From the NCBI RefSeq assembly GCF_910578695.1, contig NZ_CAJTQJ010000002.1, positions 74,645-138,644 on the forward strand: a stretch of DNA of 64,000 bases, given 5' to 3'. A model generated the notes under the pieces. It searched no databases and had not been told where the DNA came from. It worked only from the letters and a program-made list of their open reading frames with translations. Source of the stretch: an uncultured Brachyspira sp. (GTDB taxonomy: Bacteria > Spirochaetota > Brachyspiria > Brachyspirales > Brachyspiraceae). The position numbers and the translations under genes are program-made. Shown in pieces: positions 1-9,014 of this stretch (position 1 is its first letter; each line of letters starts with the position of its first letter).

Positions 1-56
1 AATTGTCTAATTAGTGCGCTATCATCAATAGCCAATACTTTAATTTTTGTCGCCAT
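1..56 (-). CDS. cheB: CheB protein-glutamate methylesterase, N-terminal fragment
   Basis: Only the first 18 codons are in the window; the gene runs off the left edge. They read MATKIKVLAIDDSALIRQ, the opening of a response-regulator receiver domain with the acidic pair of the phosphorylation pocket (IDDSAL). In CheB this domain controls a C-terminal methylesterase that removes methyl groups from chemoreceptors. The assignment to CheB rather than another CheY-like regulator rests on the DDSAxxR signature and on the position directly after cheD and cheR. An AAGGA ribosome site precedes the ATG. The methylesterase domain itself is not visible. Confidence 0.75.
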   Translation of the reverse strand, partial: MATKIKVLAIDDSALIRQ

Positions 57-81
57 AAAAAATCCTTAATTTATTAATATA

Positions 82-675
82 TTAAAACAAAGTGATATCT
101 GATTTTTCCTCAAGTTTATGCTGTAAATTTTTAGAATATTTAATTTCTTGTTCAGCAGAAAATTCTTTGGTTTTACCTTCTAATTTCTTCATAAGAACTC
201 TGTTTTCCGTATTAAAAAAGAATACTTTTCTAGGCCAAGAACCCCCAATATCTTCACTTACGATAGGTATTTTTTCATCAGATAAAAATTTTTTAGCAAA
301 TTTTATATTTTTATCAGGCACTTGAAGAATATTACTAGTCATACTAGAAAGAACATGTCCTCCTCCAAATATTTTAGCAGTAAGATTTTCTTTTTTACCG
401 CCTAACTTAATGATCTCATTTATAAGAACCTCCATAGCAAAAACACCGTATCTTGTATGATTATAATCTTCAGCAGGGTTTTCCCATTCTCTCATCTCTG
501 GAAGCATAAAATGATTCATACCTCCGAATTTCAGCTTGTTTTCAAAGAGACAAACAGATATGCAGCTGCCTAATACTGTTTTTATTACAGCAGGTTCTTT
601 TGAAGCATAATAACCGCCAATATATATTGTTATTCTTTTAAAATTACTATTGGCTGCTTCTGGAAAATCAATCAT
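82..675 (-). CDS. cheD: CheD chemoreceptor glutamine deamidase
   Basis: CheD hydrolyses specific receptor glutamines to glutamates and in many bacteria also binds CheC or CheY. The 197-residue protein has the family core: TVLGSC with the catalytic Cys near residue 38 and a conserved Thr near 33, then GGMNHFMLP with the catalytic His near 55, and a GGG-containing loop near residue 104. The C-terminal 35 or so residues are Lys/Glu rich and extend a little beyond the usual CheD domain. The ATG is preceded by an AGGGG-type ribosome site. It follows cheR by 16 bases and precedes cheB, so methylation, demethylation and deamidation functions are encoded together. No CheC was seen in the window. Confidence 0.93.
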   Translation of the reverse strand: MIDFPEAANSNFKRITIYIGGYYASKEPAVIKTVLGSCISVCLFENKLKFGGMNHFMLPEMREWENPAEDYNHTRYGVFAMEVLINEIIKLGGKKENLTAKIFGGGHVLSSMTSNILQVPDKNIKFAKKFLSDEKIPIVSEDIGGSWPRKVFFFNTENRVLMKKLEGKTKEFSAEQEIKYSKNLQHKLEEKSDITLF

Positions 676-691
676 TATTACACACCCCTAG

Positions 692-1543
692 TTAGATTTT
701 TTTATAGATATTACTTGCTACATATTTAAATTTATCAGATACTCCAAATAATGTTTCTGAATGACCTATAAATACTAAACCGTCTTCCTTTAAATATTTA
801 TAAAATTTATTAAATAATTCCTTTTGGAATTCTTTATCAAAATAAATAATAACATTTCTGCAAAATATTAAATCAAACTTAGTATGAATATCAAACTCCT
901 CATCTTTAAAATTAAGCTGTCTGAAAGAAAGATTTTTTTTCAAAATATCTTTAACTTTATATAATCCTTCTTTATCGCCAGTTCCTTTTAAAAAATACTT
1001 TCTTAAAATATTGTCATCTATAGGATCAACATTTTCATCTTTATATATTCCAGTTCTTCCATGTGCTAATACATTGGTATCTATATCACTAGCCAAAACT
1101 CTTATATCATATTTATCATAATTAGAGCCGAAATACTCATGCAAAGTCATTTGAATAGTATAAGGTTCTTCTCCTGTAGAACATGCAGCAGACCATATTC
1201 TAAGATTCTTATTTTTTCCAGCTTTGAAGTCATTTTCCCAATCTGGAAGAAAAGTACTTTTCATATATTCAAAATGTTTATTTTCTCTAAAAAAATCTGT
1301 TTTATTAGTTGTAACAGCATTTACAAAATTAACAAGATCTTCATCATCAGCATTCTTGACAAAATCTATATACTCTTTAAAAGAGGACATATTTAAAACC
1401 CTTAGTCTTTTACTTAGCCTAGAAGTTACTAATGCTCTTTTATGATTAGACATTTGTATACGGGTTTTATCGTATATTATCTTTACTAATTCTGCAAACT
1501 CAGAATCGCTTAGAGCAGGCATATGATCATTTATATCTTCCAT
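692..1543 (-). CDS. cheR: CheR chemoreceptor methyltransferase
   Basis: S-adenosylmethionine-dependent methylation of glutamates on chemoreceptors, the adaptation step opposed by CheB. The 283-residue length is normal for the family. The N-terminal helical domain (about residues 10-75) is followed by the SAM-binding domain with SAACSTGEEPYT (motif I, about residues 120-131) and FDLIFCRNVIIYFD near residue 230, the classic CheR active-site segment. The start is supported by GAGGT seven bases upstream of the ATG. It lies between cheW (19-base gap) and cheD in the same direction. No pentapeptide-binding or TPR extension is present. Confidence 0.95.
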   Translation of the reverse strand: MEDINDHMPALSDSEFAELVKIIYDKTRIQMSNHKRALVTSRLSKRLRVLNMSSFKEYIDFVKNADDEDLVNFVNAVTTNKTDFFRENKHFEYMKSTFLPDWENDFKAGKNKNLRIWSAACSTGEEPYTIQMTLHEYFGSNYDKYDIRVLASDIDTNVLAHGRTGIYKDENVDPIDDNILRKYFLKGTGDKEGLYKVKDILKKNLSFRQLNFKDEEFDIHTKFDLIFCRNVIIYFDKEFQKELFNKFYKYLKEDGLVFIGHSETLFGVSDKFKYVASNIYKKI

Positions 1544-1562
1544 ATTTCATACCTCAATGATT

Positions 1563-2093
1563 TTATACCGTTTGATTATCTGTAGTATTAGATTTTATTA
1601 TTTCTTCTATAGGAAGAACCATAATAATTTTATTTTCTAATCTAATAACATTAGAAATTTGAAGTCCTCTCATATTGTCAATAGGTGTTTCTGTCATTTG
1701 ACTTTCGTAAACAGTGATAACATCACTTACCATATCCGCTAATATACCGAATTTCCTATTAGCTGTATTTATAACTATAATAACATCATCTTCAATAGAA
1801 TGATCATTTCTTCTATCCAAACCAAACCTTATTCTTATATCAACTATATGAAGAATATTGCCTCTTAAATTCATAAGTCCTCTCATATATTTAGGACTTC
1901 CGGGAACAGGAGTTATATTAGTTACACTTACAATACTTTCAGTATTCAATACATCAAGAGCATATTCCTCATCATCGATTTTAAAAACTAAAAACTGCTG
2001 ACTAGGTTCAATATAAATATTTTCATCATGTTCTAAAGATGTGCCTCCAACCTGAGGTATATTAGCTGCATTTATTTTTTGATTATCTAACAT
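1563..2093 (-). CDS. cheW: CheW chemotaxis coupling protein
   Basis: CheW is the SH3-like adaptor that links chemoreceptors to the histidine kinase CheA. The 176-residue protein has an N-terminal extension of about 30 residues and then one CheW domain (about 31-168), recognisable by the segment FKIDDEEYALDV, the turn PVPGSPKYMRGLMNLRG and IVDIRIRFGL. An AAGGA site precedes the ATG. It begins 11 bases after the cheA stop codon, so the two partners are probably translated together. The regulatory P5 domain of CheA upstream is a paralogous fold. Confidence 0.94.
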   Translation of the reverse strand: MLDNQKINAANIPQVGGTSLEHDENIYIEPSQQFLVFKIDDEEYALDVLNTESIVSVTNITPVPGSPKYMRGLMNLRGNILHIVDIRIRFGLDRRNDHSIEDDVIIVINTANRKFGILADMVSDVITVYESQMTETPIDNMRGLQISNVIRLENKIIMVLPIEEIIKSNTTDNQTV

Positions 2094-2104
2094 ATTACAA
2101 TCCT

Positions 2105-4222
2105 TTATTTTACGCCATTGTTTATTTTTCCTTGTAAAGACATATTAACTAAACCCTGTATATCTATAATAAGGGCTATTTTTCCGTCTCCAAGTATAGT
2201 ACCGCCGGCTATACCAGCATGTTTGCTAAATGCTGAATCTAAAGATTTAATAACAACTTGCTGCTGATCTAGTAACTCATCAACAAATATAGCACATTTT
2301 CTATATCCTGCTTCAACAACAACAACTATACCGTCATCTATATTATCAACTTGAGTGTCTATTTCAAATACTTTATGCAGTCTAATTAAAGGCAGATACT
2401 CATCTCTAATCTTAATCATTTCGCCTTTGCCTTCAAAAGGCTTAACCTGTTCATTTTTTACTTTTATCTGTTCTATAATAGAAATTAAAGGCATAATATA
2501 TATCTGCTTGCCTAAAGCAAAAGTAATGCCTTCAATAATAGCTAAAGTAAGAGGAAGTTTAATTATAAAAGTACTGCCTTGCCCTTCAGTAGATTTAATT
2601 TCTATTTTGCCTTTCATTTTTTCTACATTAGCTCTAACAACATCCATACCAACGCCTCTTCCTGATATGTCAGTTATTTTCTCAGCAGTAGAAAGACCGG
2701 GACTGAATATAGTTCTGTATATTTCTATATCAGAATATTTGCCGTCTTTGGAAAGAAGTCCTTTTTCAACAGCTTTATTAAATATTCTTTCTTTATTTAA
2801 ACCATTGCCGTCATCTGACACTTCTATAACAACATGCCCCTCTTGGTGAGCAGCAGACATTATTATAGTACCTGCTTCGGATTTTCCTCTTGCCACTCTC
2901 TCTTCTTTAGTTTTTTCTATACCATGATCCATAGAATTTCTTATAATATGCTTAAGAGGGTCAGACAATTGCTCAAGCATATTTTTATCTATTTCTGTAG
3001 TTTCGCCTTTCAATACTAATTTTACCTCTTTATTTAATTCCAAGTTCAAATCTCTAACATATCTATGGAACTGAGTAAATATAGGACCTATAGGCATCAT
3101 TCGGATATTCATAACTTCTTCTTGTATCTGTCTTGAAGTTCTGTCCATTGAACTTACAGCCTCTTTTAATCCATTATCTATATCCAAACTTTGAGTAAGC
3201 TGCATAATTCTTGACTGAGCAATAACAAGCTCTCCGATTAAATTCATCAAACTGTCTAATTTTCTAGTATCAACCCTAACTGTTGAAGGAGCCTGAACTT
3301 TTGAAGCAGTTTTAGGAGCGGCTTGATTGGCAGCAGGCTTATTAGCAGGAGCTGCAGTTTCTTCTTTAGCTGCTTTTTCCGCAGTACTTTCAGCAGCTTT
3401 TACTTGATTATCTTTACTTTCTTCATCATCTTTTATATCTGCTTTAGTATTTATAATATTAATATCATTATCATCTATTACAAATAAGAAAATATTTTGT
3501 ACTTCTTCTTCTGATGAATTTGTTTGAAAATCCAAAGAAAACTGAGTATAGCATATATAAGGATCTTCAAGATTCAAAATTGTAGGCAGACTGTTACATT
3601 CTATTCTTAAATTACTAATACTTCCTATAGCTCTAAGGTCATTTAAGAACATAAGAGGGTCTATACCATTATCAAAAATACTAGCTTTAAAACCCATTTC
3701 TATATGGAAATAATTTCCTCCTTCTGAAAGATGAGATGCATTTCCTTTATCATCATCTTTTTTTGCTTCTGCCTCTTTTTTAGGCTCTTCATTTTTAGGC
3801 TCAGGTGCTGCAGCTTTCACTGATATTTCATTACCGTCAGCTATAGCTTTTATTTTAGCTTTTAATGAATCTATATTATCAATGCCCTCAGTTTCACTTT
3901 TACCGTCTATAATATTTTGAAGCATTAGTTTCACAGTATCTAAAAACTCTAATAGTACTGTAATCATCTGCGGAGTTACATCCAATTTACCGCTTCTAAC
4001 TTTCTCCAATAAATTTTCTGCAACATGGTTTAATTCACTCATAGTTGCAAATCCGACAGTACCTGCTGAAGACTTAAGAGTATGAGCACTTCTAAATATT
4101 TTATTTAAAAGATCCTCGTCGCTTTTATTATCTTCTAACAGCACCAAGTCATTTTCAAGACCTTCAACTATCTCATTAGCTTCGCTTAAAAATATCGAAA
4201 TAAATTCATCACTATCAAACAT
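2105..4222 (-). CDS. cheA: CheA chemotaxis histidine kinase
   Basis: Autophosphorylating kinase that passes phosphate to CheY and CheB. The domains appear in order over 705 residues: HPt/P1 (about 1-110) with phospho-acceptor His47 in SAHTLKSSAG; a P2-like receiver-docking domain (about 170-265), followed by an Ala/Lys-rich linker; P3 dimerisation helices from about 315 (LMNLIGELVIAQSRI); the P4 ATPase domain with the N box (IIRNSMDHGIE), G1 (SDDGNG) and G2 (GRGVGMDVVR); and the P5 CheW-like domain from about 575. AGAGGTG precedes the ATG. It lies between cheY (55-base gap) and cheW in the operon. Nothing looks damaged. Confidence 0.96.
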   Translation of the reverse strand: MFDSDEFISIFLSEANEIVEGLENDLVLLEDNKSDEDLLNKIFRSAHTLKSSAGTVGFATMSELNHVAENLLEKVRSGKLDVTPQMITVLLEFLDTVKLMLQNIIDGKSETEGIDNIDSLKAKIKAIADGNEISVKAAAPEPKNEEPKKEAEAKKDDDKGNASHLSEGGNYFHIEMGFKASIFDNGIDPLMFLNDLRAIGSISNLRIECNSLPTILNLEDPYICYTQFSLDFQTNSSEEEVQNIFLFVIDDNDINIINTKADIKDDEESKDNQVKAAESTAEKAAKEETAAPANKPAANQAAPKTASKVQAPSTVRVDTRKLDSLMNLIGELVIAQSRIMQLTQSLDIDNGLKEAVSSMDRTSRQIQEEVMNIRMMPIGPIFTQFHRYVRDLNLELNKEVKLVLKGETTEIDKNMLEQLSDPLKHIIRNSMDHGIEKTKEERVARGKSEAGTIIMSAAHQEGHVVIEVSDDGNGLNKERIFNKAVEKGLLSKDGKYSDIEIYRTIFSPGLSTAEKITDISGRGVGMDVVRANVEKMKGKIEIKSTEGQGSTFIIKLPLTLAIIEGITFALGKQIYIMPLISIIEQIKVKNEQVKPFEGKGEMIKIRDEYLPLIRLHKVFEIDTQVDNIDDGIVVVVEAGYRKCAIFVDELLDQQQVVIKSLDSAFSKHAGIAGGTILGDGKIALIIDIQGLVNMSLQGKINNGVK

Positions 4223-4277
4223 ATATTACACCTCTGCCTTTATAAAATTCTTATTTTAACAATAAGACTATTGGAAA

Positions 4278-4646
4278 TCAGCTTAAGAAACGTTTTACAA
4301 CATCCAAAAGCTGGGTTGGGTTAAACGGCTTTACCAACCAGCCGCTGGCTCCAGCAGCTTTACCCTCCATTTTCTTCTCATCTTGAGATTCTGTTGTAAG
4401 CATAAGAATAGGGGTATATTTATGCTGATCCACCTGTCTTACATGCTTAATAAATTCTATACCATCCATTTTAGGCATATTAAGGTCGGTTATTATCATA
4501 TCAACATTAGGAGTCTTACCCAAAACCTCCAAGCCTGTAGTACCATCATCTGCAGATACTACATCATAACTGCCTTTCTTTAAAGTATATTCAACAGATG
4601 CTCTAGCTGTATTTGAATCGTCTACAATTAGTATTGTTTTAGCCAT
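4278..4646 (-). CDS. cheY: CheY-type single-domain response regulator
   Basis: A stand-alone receiver domain of 122 residues, the diffusible output of CheA that acts on the flagellar switch. The acidic pocket Asp9/Asp10, phosphorylation site Asp54 (IITDLNMPKMDG), Thr84 and Lys106 (LVKPF) are all present. There is no output domain. The ribosome site AAGAGGT precedes the ATG. Placement next to cheA supports CheY. The WLVKPFNPTQL ending resembles the CheY subgroup found beside cheA in many spirochaetes and delta-proteobacteria, so a dedicated phosphate-sink role cannot be excluded. Confidence 0.9.
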   Translation of the reverse strand: MAKTILIVDDSNTARASVEYTLKKGSYDVVSADDGTTGLEVLGKTPNVDMIITDLNMPKMDGIEFIKHVRQVDQHKYTPILMLTTESQDEKKMEGKAAGASGWLVKPFNPTQLLDVVKRFLS

Positions 4647-4664
4647 ACATTAACCTCTTATTCA

Positions 4665-4928
4665 TTAATTATTTTTATCATTAATTATTTTTAAATAATC
4701 ATCAAACAAGTTATTCATACCTTCTACTATAAGGTTTTTTCCATTTTTAGCAAGTTCTTTTTTTACGGCATATAATATTTGAAGTCCTGCTAAATCCACA
4801 TGTGCATCGCCCTCGCAATTAAACTTTATAGTCATATCATCATTATAATCAGCACTTTTTATAACATTCTTAAAATATTTACTCATAGTTCTTATATTAA
4901 GATTATCATTTATCTCCAAAACTGACAT
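4665..4928 (-). CDS. Small STAS-domain protein of the che operon
   Basis: An 87-residue protein consisting of one STAS fold, the domain of anti-sigma-factor antagonists and MlaB-like proteins. The diagnostic strand-loop-helix is VDLAGLQILYAV near residues 44-55. SpoIIAA-type antagonists carry a phosphorylatable Ser before the Gly of this loop; here that position is Ala. This suggests a non-phosphorylated docking partner rather than a partner-switch substrate, which is an inference from one residue. A GGAGGT ribosome site precedes the ATG. It lies between the MCP-like gene (20-base gap) and cheY (18-base gap). Its role in chemotaxis is unknown from sequence. Confidence 0.75.
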   Translation of the reverse strand: MSVLEINDNLNIRTMSKYFKNVIKSADYNDDMTIKFNCEGDAHVDLAGLQILYAVKKELAKNGKNLIVEGMNNLFDDYLKIINDKNN

Positions 4929-4948
4929 AAATACCTCCGTAATTTTTA

Positions 4949-6880
4949 TTAAAACATAGTAAAATCGCCGCTGTCAGCACCTACATCTATATTAATATCG
5001 ACATTTGGTGCATCTTCCCCAGATAAAATACTATTAGCAATAGCCCTTTCTTTCTTTATTGTATAAGAATTAACTATATCTAAATATTTATCGCTTTCTA
5101 TTTTCCAATTAGTTATACCAAGCAAATTATAATACTCATTCTTTTTATTTCTTATAACATTTCTCATACTATTAAATATTTCTATTATCTCATTAATTTT
5201 TGTAAGCAAAGTACTTAATGAGCTTAAATCTATCAATGTTTTATCTATAAGTCCGAATAATTCATCAGCATAGCTGTCTAAACTTTTAATATTATTATTT
5301 ATAATAAATTTAGACTCATCTAAACGCTTGCTTACACCGTCTGCCATAGATTCTATAAAATCATGCTCGCTTGACTGCTGATTAATATTAGATTTAAATT
5401 TATTAATAGAACTGAATATAGCAGATTTAATATTATGAAACTGCTCCAAACAAGTATCTACTGTATATGTTATATTTGTAGCTATTGACTCAACGCTGTC
5501 TATAGAAAATGTCTGAGAATTATTAAATATATTGCTGTTTTTTTCCAATTCTATTTTAGCCAAAAAGTTAATAGAGTTAAAAGTTTTAGCAATATTTTTA
5601 GTTTCCAAGAACATACTTTCCAATTCTTCTATAGAGTCTATTATAGCTATATTACTGTCGGATATTCTATACTTATTAGTTAAAAATAATTTGAAATTTT
5701 CCAAATATAATTTTATAAAATCCATATATTCATTAAATAAAGATTCTGAAACAGTAAATGGGAACTCTGATTTGCCTGTTTCTCCTCCTATCATATATTC
5801 TACAATAGTAGTTCTGTCTGATGTAATATCTGTAAGGGCATCTTTTAAGCCTTTCAAACTTTTATAAATATCTGAGTTTGTAAGATTTATTTCTTCATAT
5901 ATAGATTTAAAATTTTCTATAGTTAATGTTAAAACAACATCATCAAAAGTAAGCAAATCCAAAAGTTTATGCTCTATTTTTTCATTTTCTTCTTTCTCTA
6001 AATCTTCGGGATTTATAGCTTCTACTTCTTTTCCGTAAAAATCAATAAAATTTCTATTTTCATATACCATAGCATTTATTGACTCTATAATATGTTCTGT
6101 CTGCTGCCTAACTATATCTTCTCTAGGCAGAACCATCATTACTTCAAATATAAAATCATAAGTATTATCAACTCTTGATATTATATCTGATATTACATTA
6201 GAAAATACAGCAAAAGAATTAACCATATTATTATGCTCTTTATCAAGCTGTTCTCTCATAATTGTAAAATTCTGTCTTTGAAGTTCATTTGTCTTTAATA
6301 TTTCTGTTTTAAATGATTCAAATCTGACAAATAATTCCTTGCCGATTCTATTCATTTGACTTGCCTGCTCATTTGAAGTTTCAGACATTTTTATTATATT
6401 TTTAGATATTTCTCCAAAAGCTTTTCCTCCTGCACCATATTTAGAAGATATTATTATGGCATTCAATGAATAAACTTTAATTTGATCAGCAAGCATTCTA
6501 ATCTGCTCAATGGAATCCATTATACTGCTTGTTCTGCCGACATCCTCAACTAAGGAATCTGAAAGTTCATTATCCTGAGATATGAAGTTCTGCATTCTAT
6601 CAAATGATCTGATAAAATCTTCCTGATTTTCTGCCAAATCATTAGAAAAATTCTTTCCGCCTTCTTCTTTATTAGTAAAATATAGTAATAAACTATTAGC
6701 TTTTTCATTTTCTTTCTTCATTTCCTGTTCAATAAGAGGAAATTTTTCACCTATAAAACCATATACTCTTCCTACTTCTTCCAAAAAAGAATGCACATCT
6801 TTTACAGTTGTTTCTAATATTGCAGAATAATCAAGAATATCCTGTTTTATGCTATGGTCTATAATATTAACTGCTGCCAC
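4949..6880 (-). CDS. MCP-like cytoplasmic signalling protein heading the che operon
   Basis: A 643-residue, mostly helical protein without signal peptide or membrane segment. Residues about 127-178 (IRMLADQIKVYSLNAIIISS, then GKAFGEISKNIIKMSETS) align with the signalling tip of methyl-accepting chemotaxis proteins (consensus [21 protein letters not shown], then GRGFAVVADEVRKLAE). The usual EAARAGE is replaced by SSKYGAG, so key CheA/CheW contact residues differ. The remaining about 460 residues form long helices with no sensor domain I recognise. The start is GTG at 6880, with AGGAA about 11 bases upstream. It is the first gene after a good promoter and is followed by the STAS gene. It may be a soluble receptor or scaffold; function is inferred from the tip only. 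Confidence 0.7.
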   Translation of the reverse strand: MAAVNIIDHSIKQDILDYSAILETTVKDVHSFLEEVGRVYGFIGEKFPLIEQEMKKENEKANSLLLYFTNKEEGGKNFSNDLAENQEDFIRSFDRMQNFISQDNELSDSLVEDVGRTSSIMDSIEQIRMLADQIKVYSLNAIIISSKYGAGGKAFGEISKNIIKMSETSNEQASQMNRIGKELFVRFESFKTEILKTNELQRQNFTIMREQLDKEHNNMVNSFAVFSNVISDIISRVDNTYDFIFEVMMVLPREDIVRQQTEHIIESINAMVYENRNFIDFYGKEVEAINPEDLEKEENEKIEHKLLDLLTFDDVVLTLTIENFKSIYEEINLTNSDIYKSLKGLKDALTDITSDRTTIVEYMIGGETGKSEFPFTVSESLFNEYMDFIKLYLENFKLFLTNKYRISDSNIAIIDSIEELESMFLETKNIAKTFNSINFLAKIELEKNSNIFNNSQTFSIDSVESIATNITYTVDTCLEQFHNIKSAIFSSINKFKSNINQQSSEHDFIESMADGVSKRLDESKFIINNNIKSLDSYADELFGLIDKTLIDLSSLSTLLTKINEIIEIFNSMRNVIRNKKNEYYNLLGITNWKIESDKYLDIVNSYTIKKERAIANSILSGEDAPNVDINIDVGADSGDFTMF

Positions 6881-6927
6881 TTTATATGATTTCCTAATAT
6901 TATATAAATTCTATATATTACATTATT

Positions 6928-6956
6928 AATATAACATTTATTATTGCTTTTTGCAA
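6928..6956 (-). promoter_or_regulatory. Sigma-70-type promoter of the chemotaxis operon
   Basis: On the minus strand TTGCAA (6951-6956) and TATATT (6928-6933) are separated by exactly 17 bases. The start point would fall around 6921, about 40 bases before the GTG of the MCP-like gene. The -35 box overlaps a short inverted repeat (TTGC, five A, GCAA). The match was made by eye in AT-rich DNA. Confidence 0.55.
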
Positions 6957-7004
6957 GTAAAATATTTAATTACTCAATAATTTTTAAATAAACATTACTT
7001 TTTA

Positions 7005-8897
7005 CTAGCTTAAATTAACAATTTTGTTTTTTAAGTGCAAATATTTTGCCGTATAATATACTCTATTTTGCGATTCGCGTACCCCAAAGCCGAAACTTCT
7101 TTTACTTATAGAAAGTATAGGGGGAGCTTGAATTCTTTTCGATATTCCCATACCCATAAATTGCTTCCACCATTTTTCTAAGTCATCTATAAAATCTATT
7201 CCGCTTTTAAAATATTTGTTTAATATTCCCTCTTTGCAGCCTATCTTTTTTTCTAAATTCCCTTCTATATAAAACTCTAATATATTTTCTAATATGCATC
7301 TGTTCCAAGATTCCGTTAAAAATTTGAATAAATAATCATGGTATTCATATTTTATAGGATCGCCTTTTCCCTCATCTACAGCCTGCTCAGATGAAAGTTC
7401 GGCACTAGGCATTATATTTATAGTACCATAAGGTATAATTTCTTTTTTATAAATTTCATTATTAACATAATTGGCTAATCCGTATACCTGATATTTCCAT
7501 AAATCGGCTAAGCAGGCAAAAAATCCTGCACCGTCTCCGTACATAGTAGAATATCCAACCATAGTTTCTGTTTTATTGGCATTGCATGTAAATACTCCAC
7601 CAAAACCAGCAGCAATAGCTGATAATACTCTAGAAGATCTGTCTCTTGCCTGTATATTCTCTATAATAAAAGATGATAGTTTCAAATGACTTTCTTCGCC
7701 ATTCTTTATAATAGGGGAATTTTCAATTTGCTTTACAGTATAATCTACAGATTCCTGTATAGGAACTACCATATATCCGCATTCCAAATTATCCGCCAAT
7801 GTTTTTGCTAGATTTTTGGTAGTGTCGGAATTGAATTTACTAGGCATATTTACAAGTAAAACATTATCCTTGCCCACAGCATTAACATACATAGCAGCCG
7901 ATAATGCAGAATCAATGCCTCCTGAAACGCCTATGACAATTTTATTAACTCCAATAGATTTTACAAATTTCTTTATACCATAAATGACAGTATCATATAT
8001 TGATTTGTATTCATCTTCATCTTTTACTTCTATAGGTTTAGGAAATTTTTTATTTTTTATATCCATATCTATGAAATATAAATCTTCTTCATATCTGTTT
8101 CCAGCCAATAGCAGCTTCCCATTATTATCATAAACAGAACTTACTCCGTCAAATGTATAAACAGTCTTTCCATTATTCTGTATGCCTACATTATTAACAT
8201 ATATGAATGGTATATTATATTTTGAGGCAATTTCTCCATGCATACTATGTCTTTTTGTATCTTTAGTTAATACATAATCAGCACTTGATATATTGATAAG
8301 TAAATCTGCATCTTTGTCAGCATTAATAATATCCATAGGAGAAAATAAATAATTTTTACTCCATATATCTTCGCATATAGTTAAGCCTAATTTTATTTTT
8401 TCGCCATTGCATTCTATATCTAAAGGCTTTAAATATTCTTTTATATCAGTATTATTTTCAAAAGCTAAATCATTCAAACTAAAGAAATGTCTAGTATCTT
8501 CAAATTCCTTATAATTCGGGAGTAATGATTTTATTATAAATGGATATGGAGAAGTATTATTATGTATTAATTTTCCGTCTTTTGCTATAAACATAGCATT
8601 ATACTTTCTTATTCTGCCGTCAAAATTTTTCTTATTTCTGTCAGAGGCGACATTACCGAATATTACATATATATCTTTAGATGATTTTATAATTTCTTCG
8701 CCAAGTTCTTCGCATTCAGTTATAAATCCCTCGCTTTCCCACATATCGCCAATCATATATCCTGAAACACATAATTCAGGAAATATTATAATATCAGCAT
8801 TCTCTTTTTTTGCCTTACTTATAAAACTAATAATCCTTACAGCATTATCGCAGGGCATAGAAGGTATTATTTCTAGTTGGGAAACTGCTATTTTCAT
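7005..8897 (-). CDS. nadE: Glutamine-dependent NAD+ synthetase
   Basis: Last step of NAD synthesis: amidation of nicotinic acid adenine dinucleotide with ammonia taken from glutamine. The N-terminal nitrilase-type glutaminase domain (about 1-270) shows the catalytic Glu in FPELCVSGY, a Lys in the segment around IIKSLLPNY and the nucleophilic Cys in LTICEDIW. The C-terminal synthetase domain (about 300-630) shows the ATP PP-loop GVSGGIDSALSAA and the SSEQAVDEGKGDP segment near its end. I start at the ATG at 8897, ten bases after GGAG; a TTG two codons earlier is possible. Length of about 630 residues is normal for the two-domain form. It is transcribed separately from the downstream che operon. 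Confidence 0.95.
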   Translation of the reverse strand: MKIAVSQLEIIPSMPCDNAVRIISFISKAKKENADIIIFPELCVSGYMIGDMWESEGFITECEELGEEIIKSSKDIYVIFGNVASDRNKKNFDGRIRKYNAMFIAKDGKLIHNNTSPYPFIIKSLLPNYKEFEDTRHFFSLNDLAFENNTDIKEYLKPLDIECNGEKIKLGLTICEDIWSKNYLFSPMDIINADKDADLLINISSADYVLTKDTKRHSMHGEIASKYNIPFIYVNNVGIQNNGKTVYTFDGVSSVYDNNGKLLLAGNRYEEDLYFIDMDIKNKKFPKPIEVKDEDEYKSIYDTVIYGIKKFVKSIGVNKIVIGVSGGIDSALSAAMYVNAVGKDNVLLVNMPSKFNSDTTKNLAKTLADNLECGYMVVPIQESVDYTVKQIENSPIIKNGEESHLKLSSFIIENIQARDRSSRVLSAIAAGFGGVFTCNANKTETMVGYSTMYGDGAGFFACLADLWKYQVYGLANYVNNEIYKKEIIPYGTINIMPSAELSSEQAVDEGKGDPIKYEYHDYLFKFLTESWNRCILENILEFYIEGNLEKKIGCKEGILNKYFKSGIDFIDDLEKWWKQFMGMGISKRIQAPPILSISKRSFGFGVRESQNRVYYTAKYLHLKNKIVNLS

Positions 8898-9014
8898 AAT
8901 CAAATAACTCCAAATATATTATATAATTAAATTATAAAGAAAAAATATAATAAACCGTTATATATTATATATAAATAATAAAAATATCAATATTATTAGG
9001 ACTCTATTTTATTA

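Noticed and set aside
2355..3019. Plus-strand open frames opposite cheA
   Set aside because: Antisense images of conserved CheA kinase motifs; no start signals or recognisable domains.
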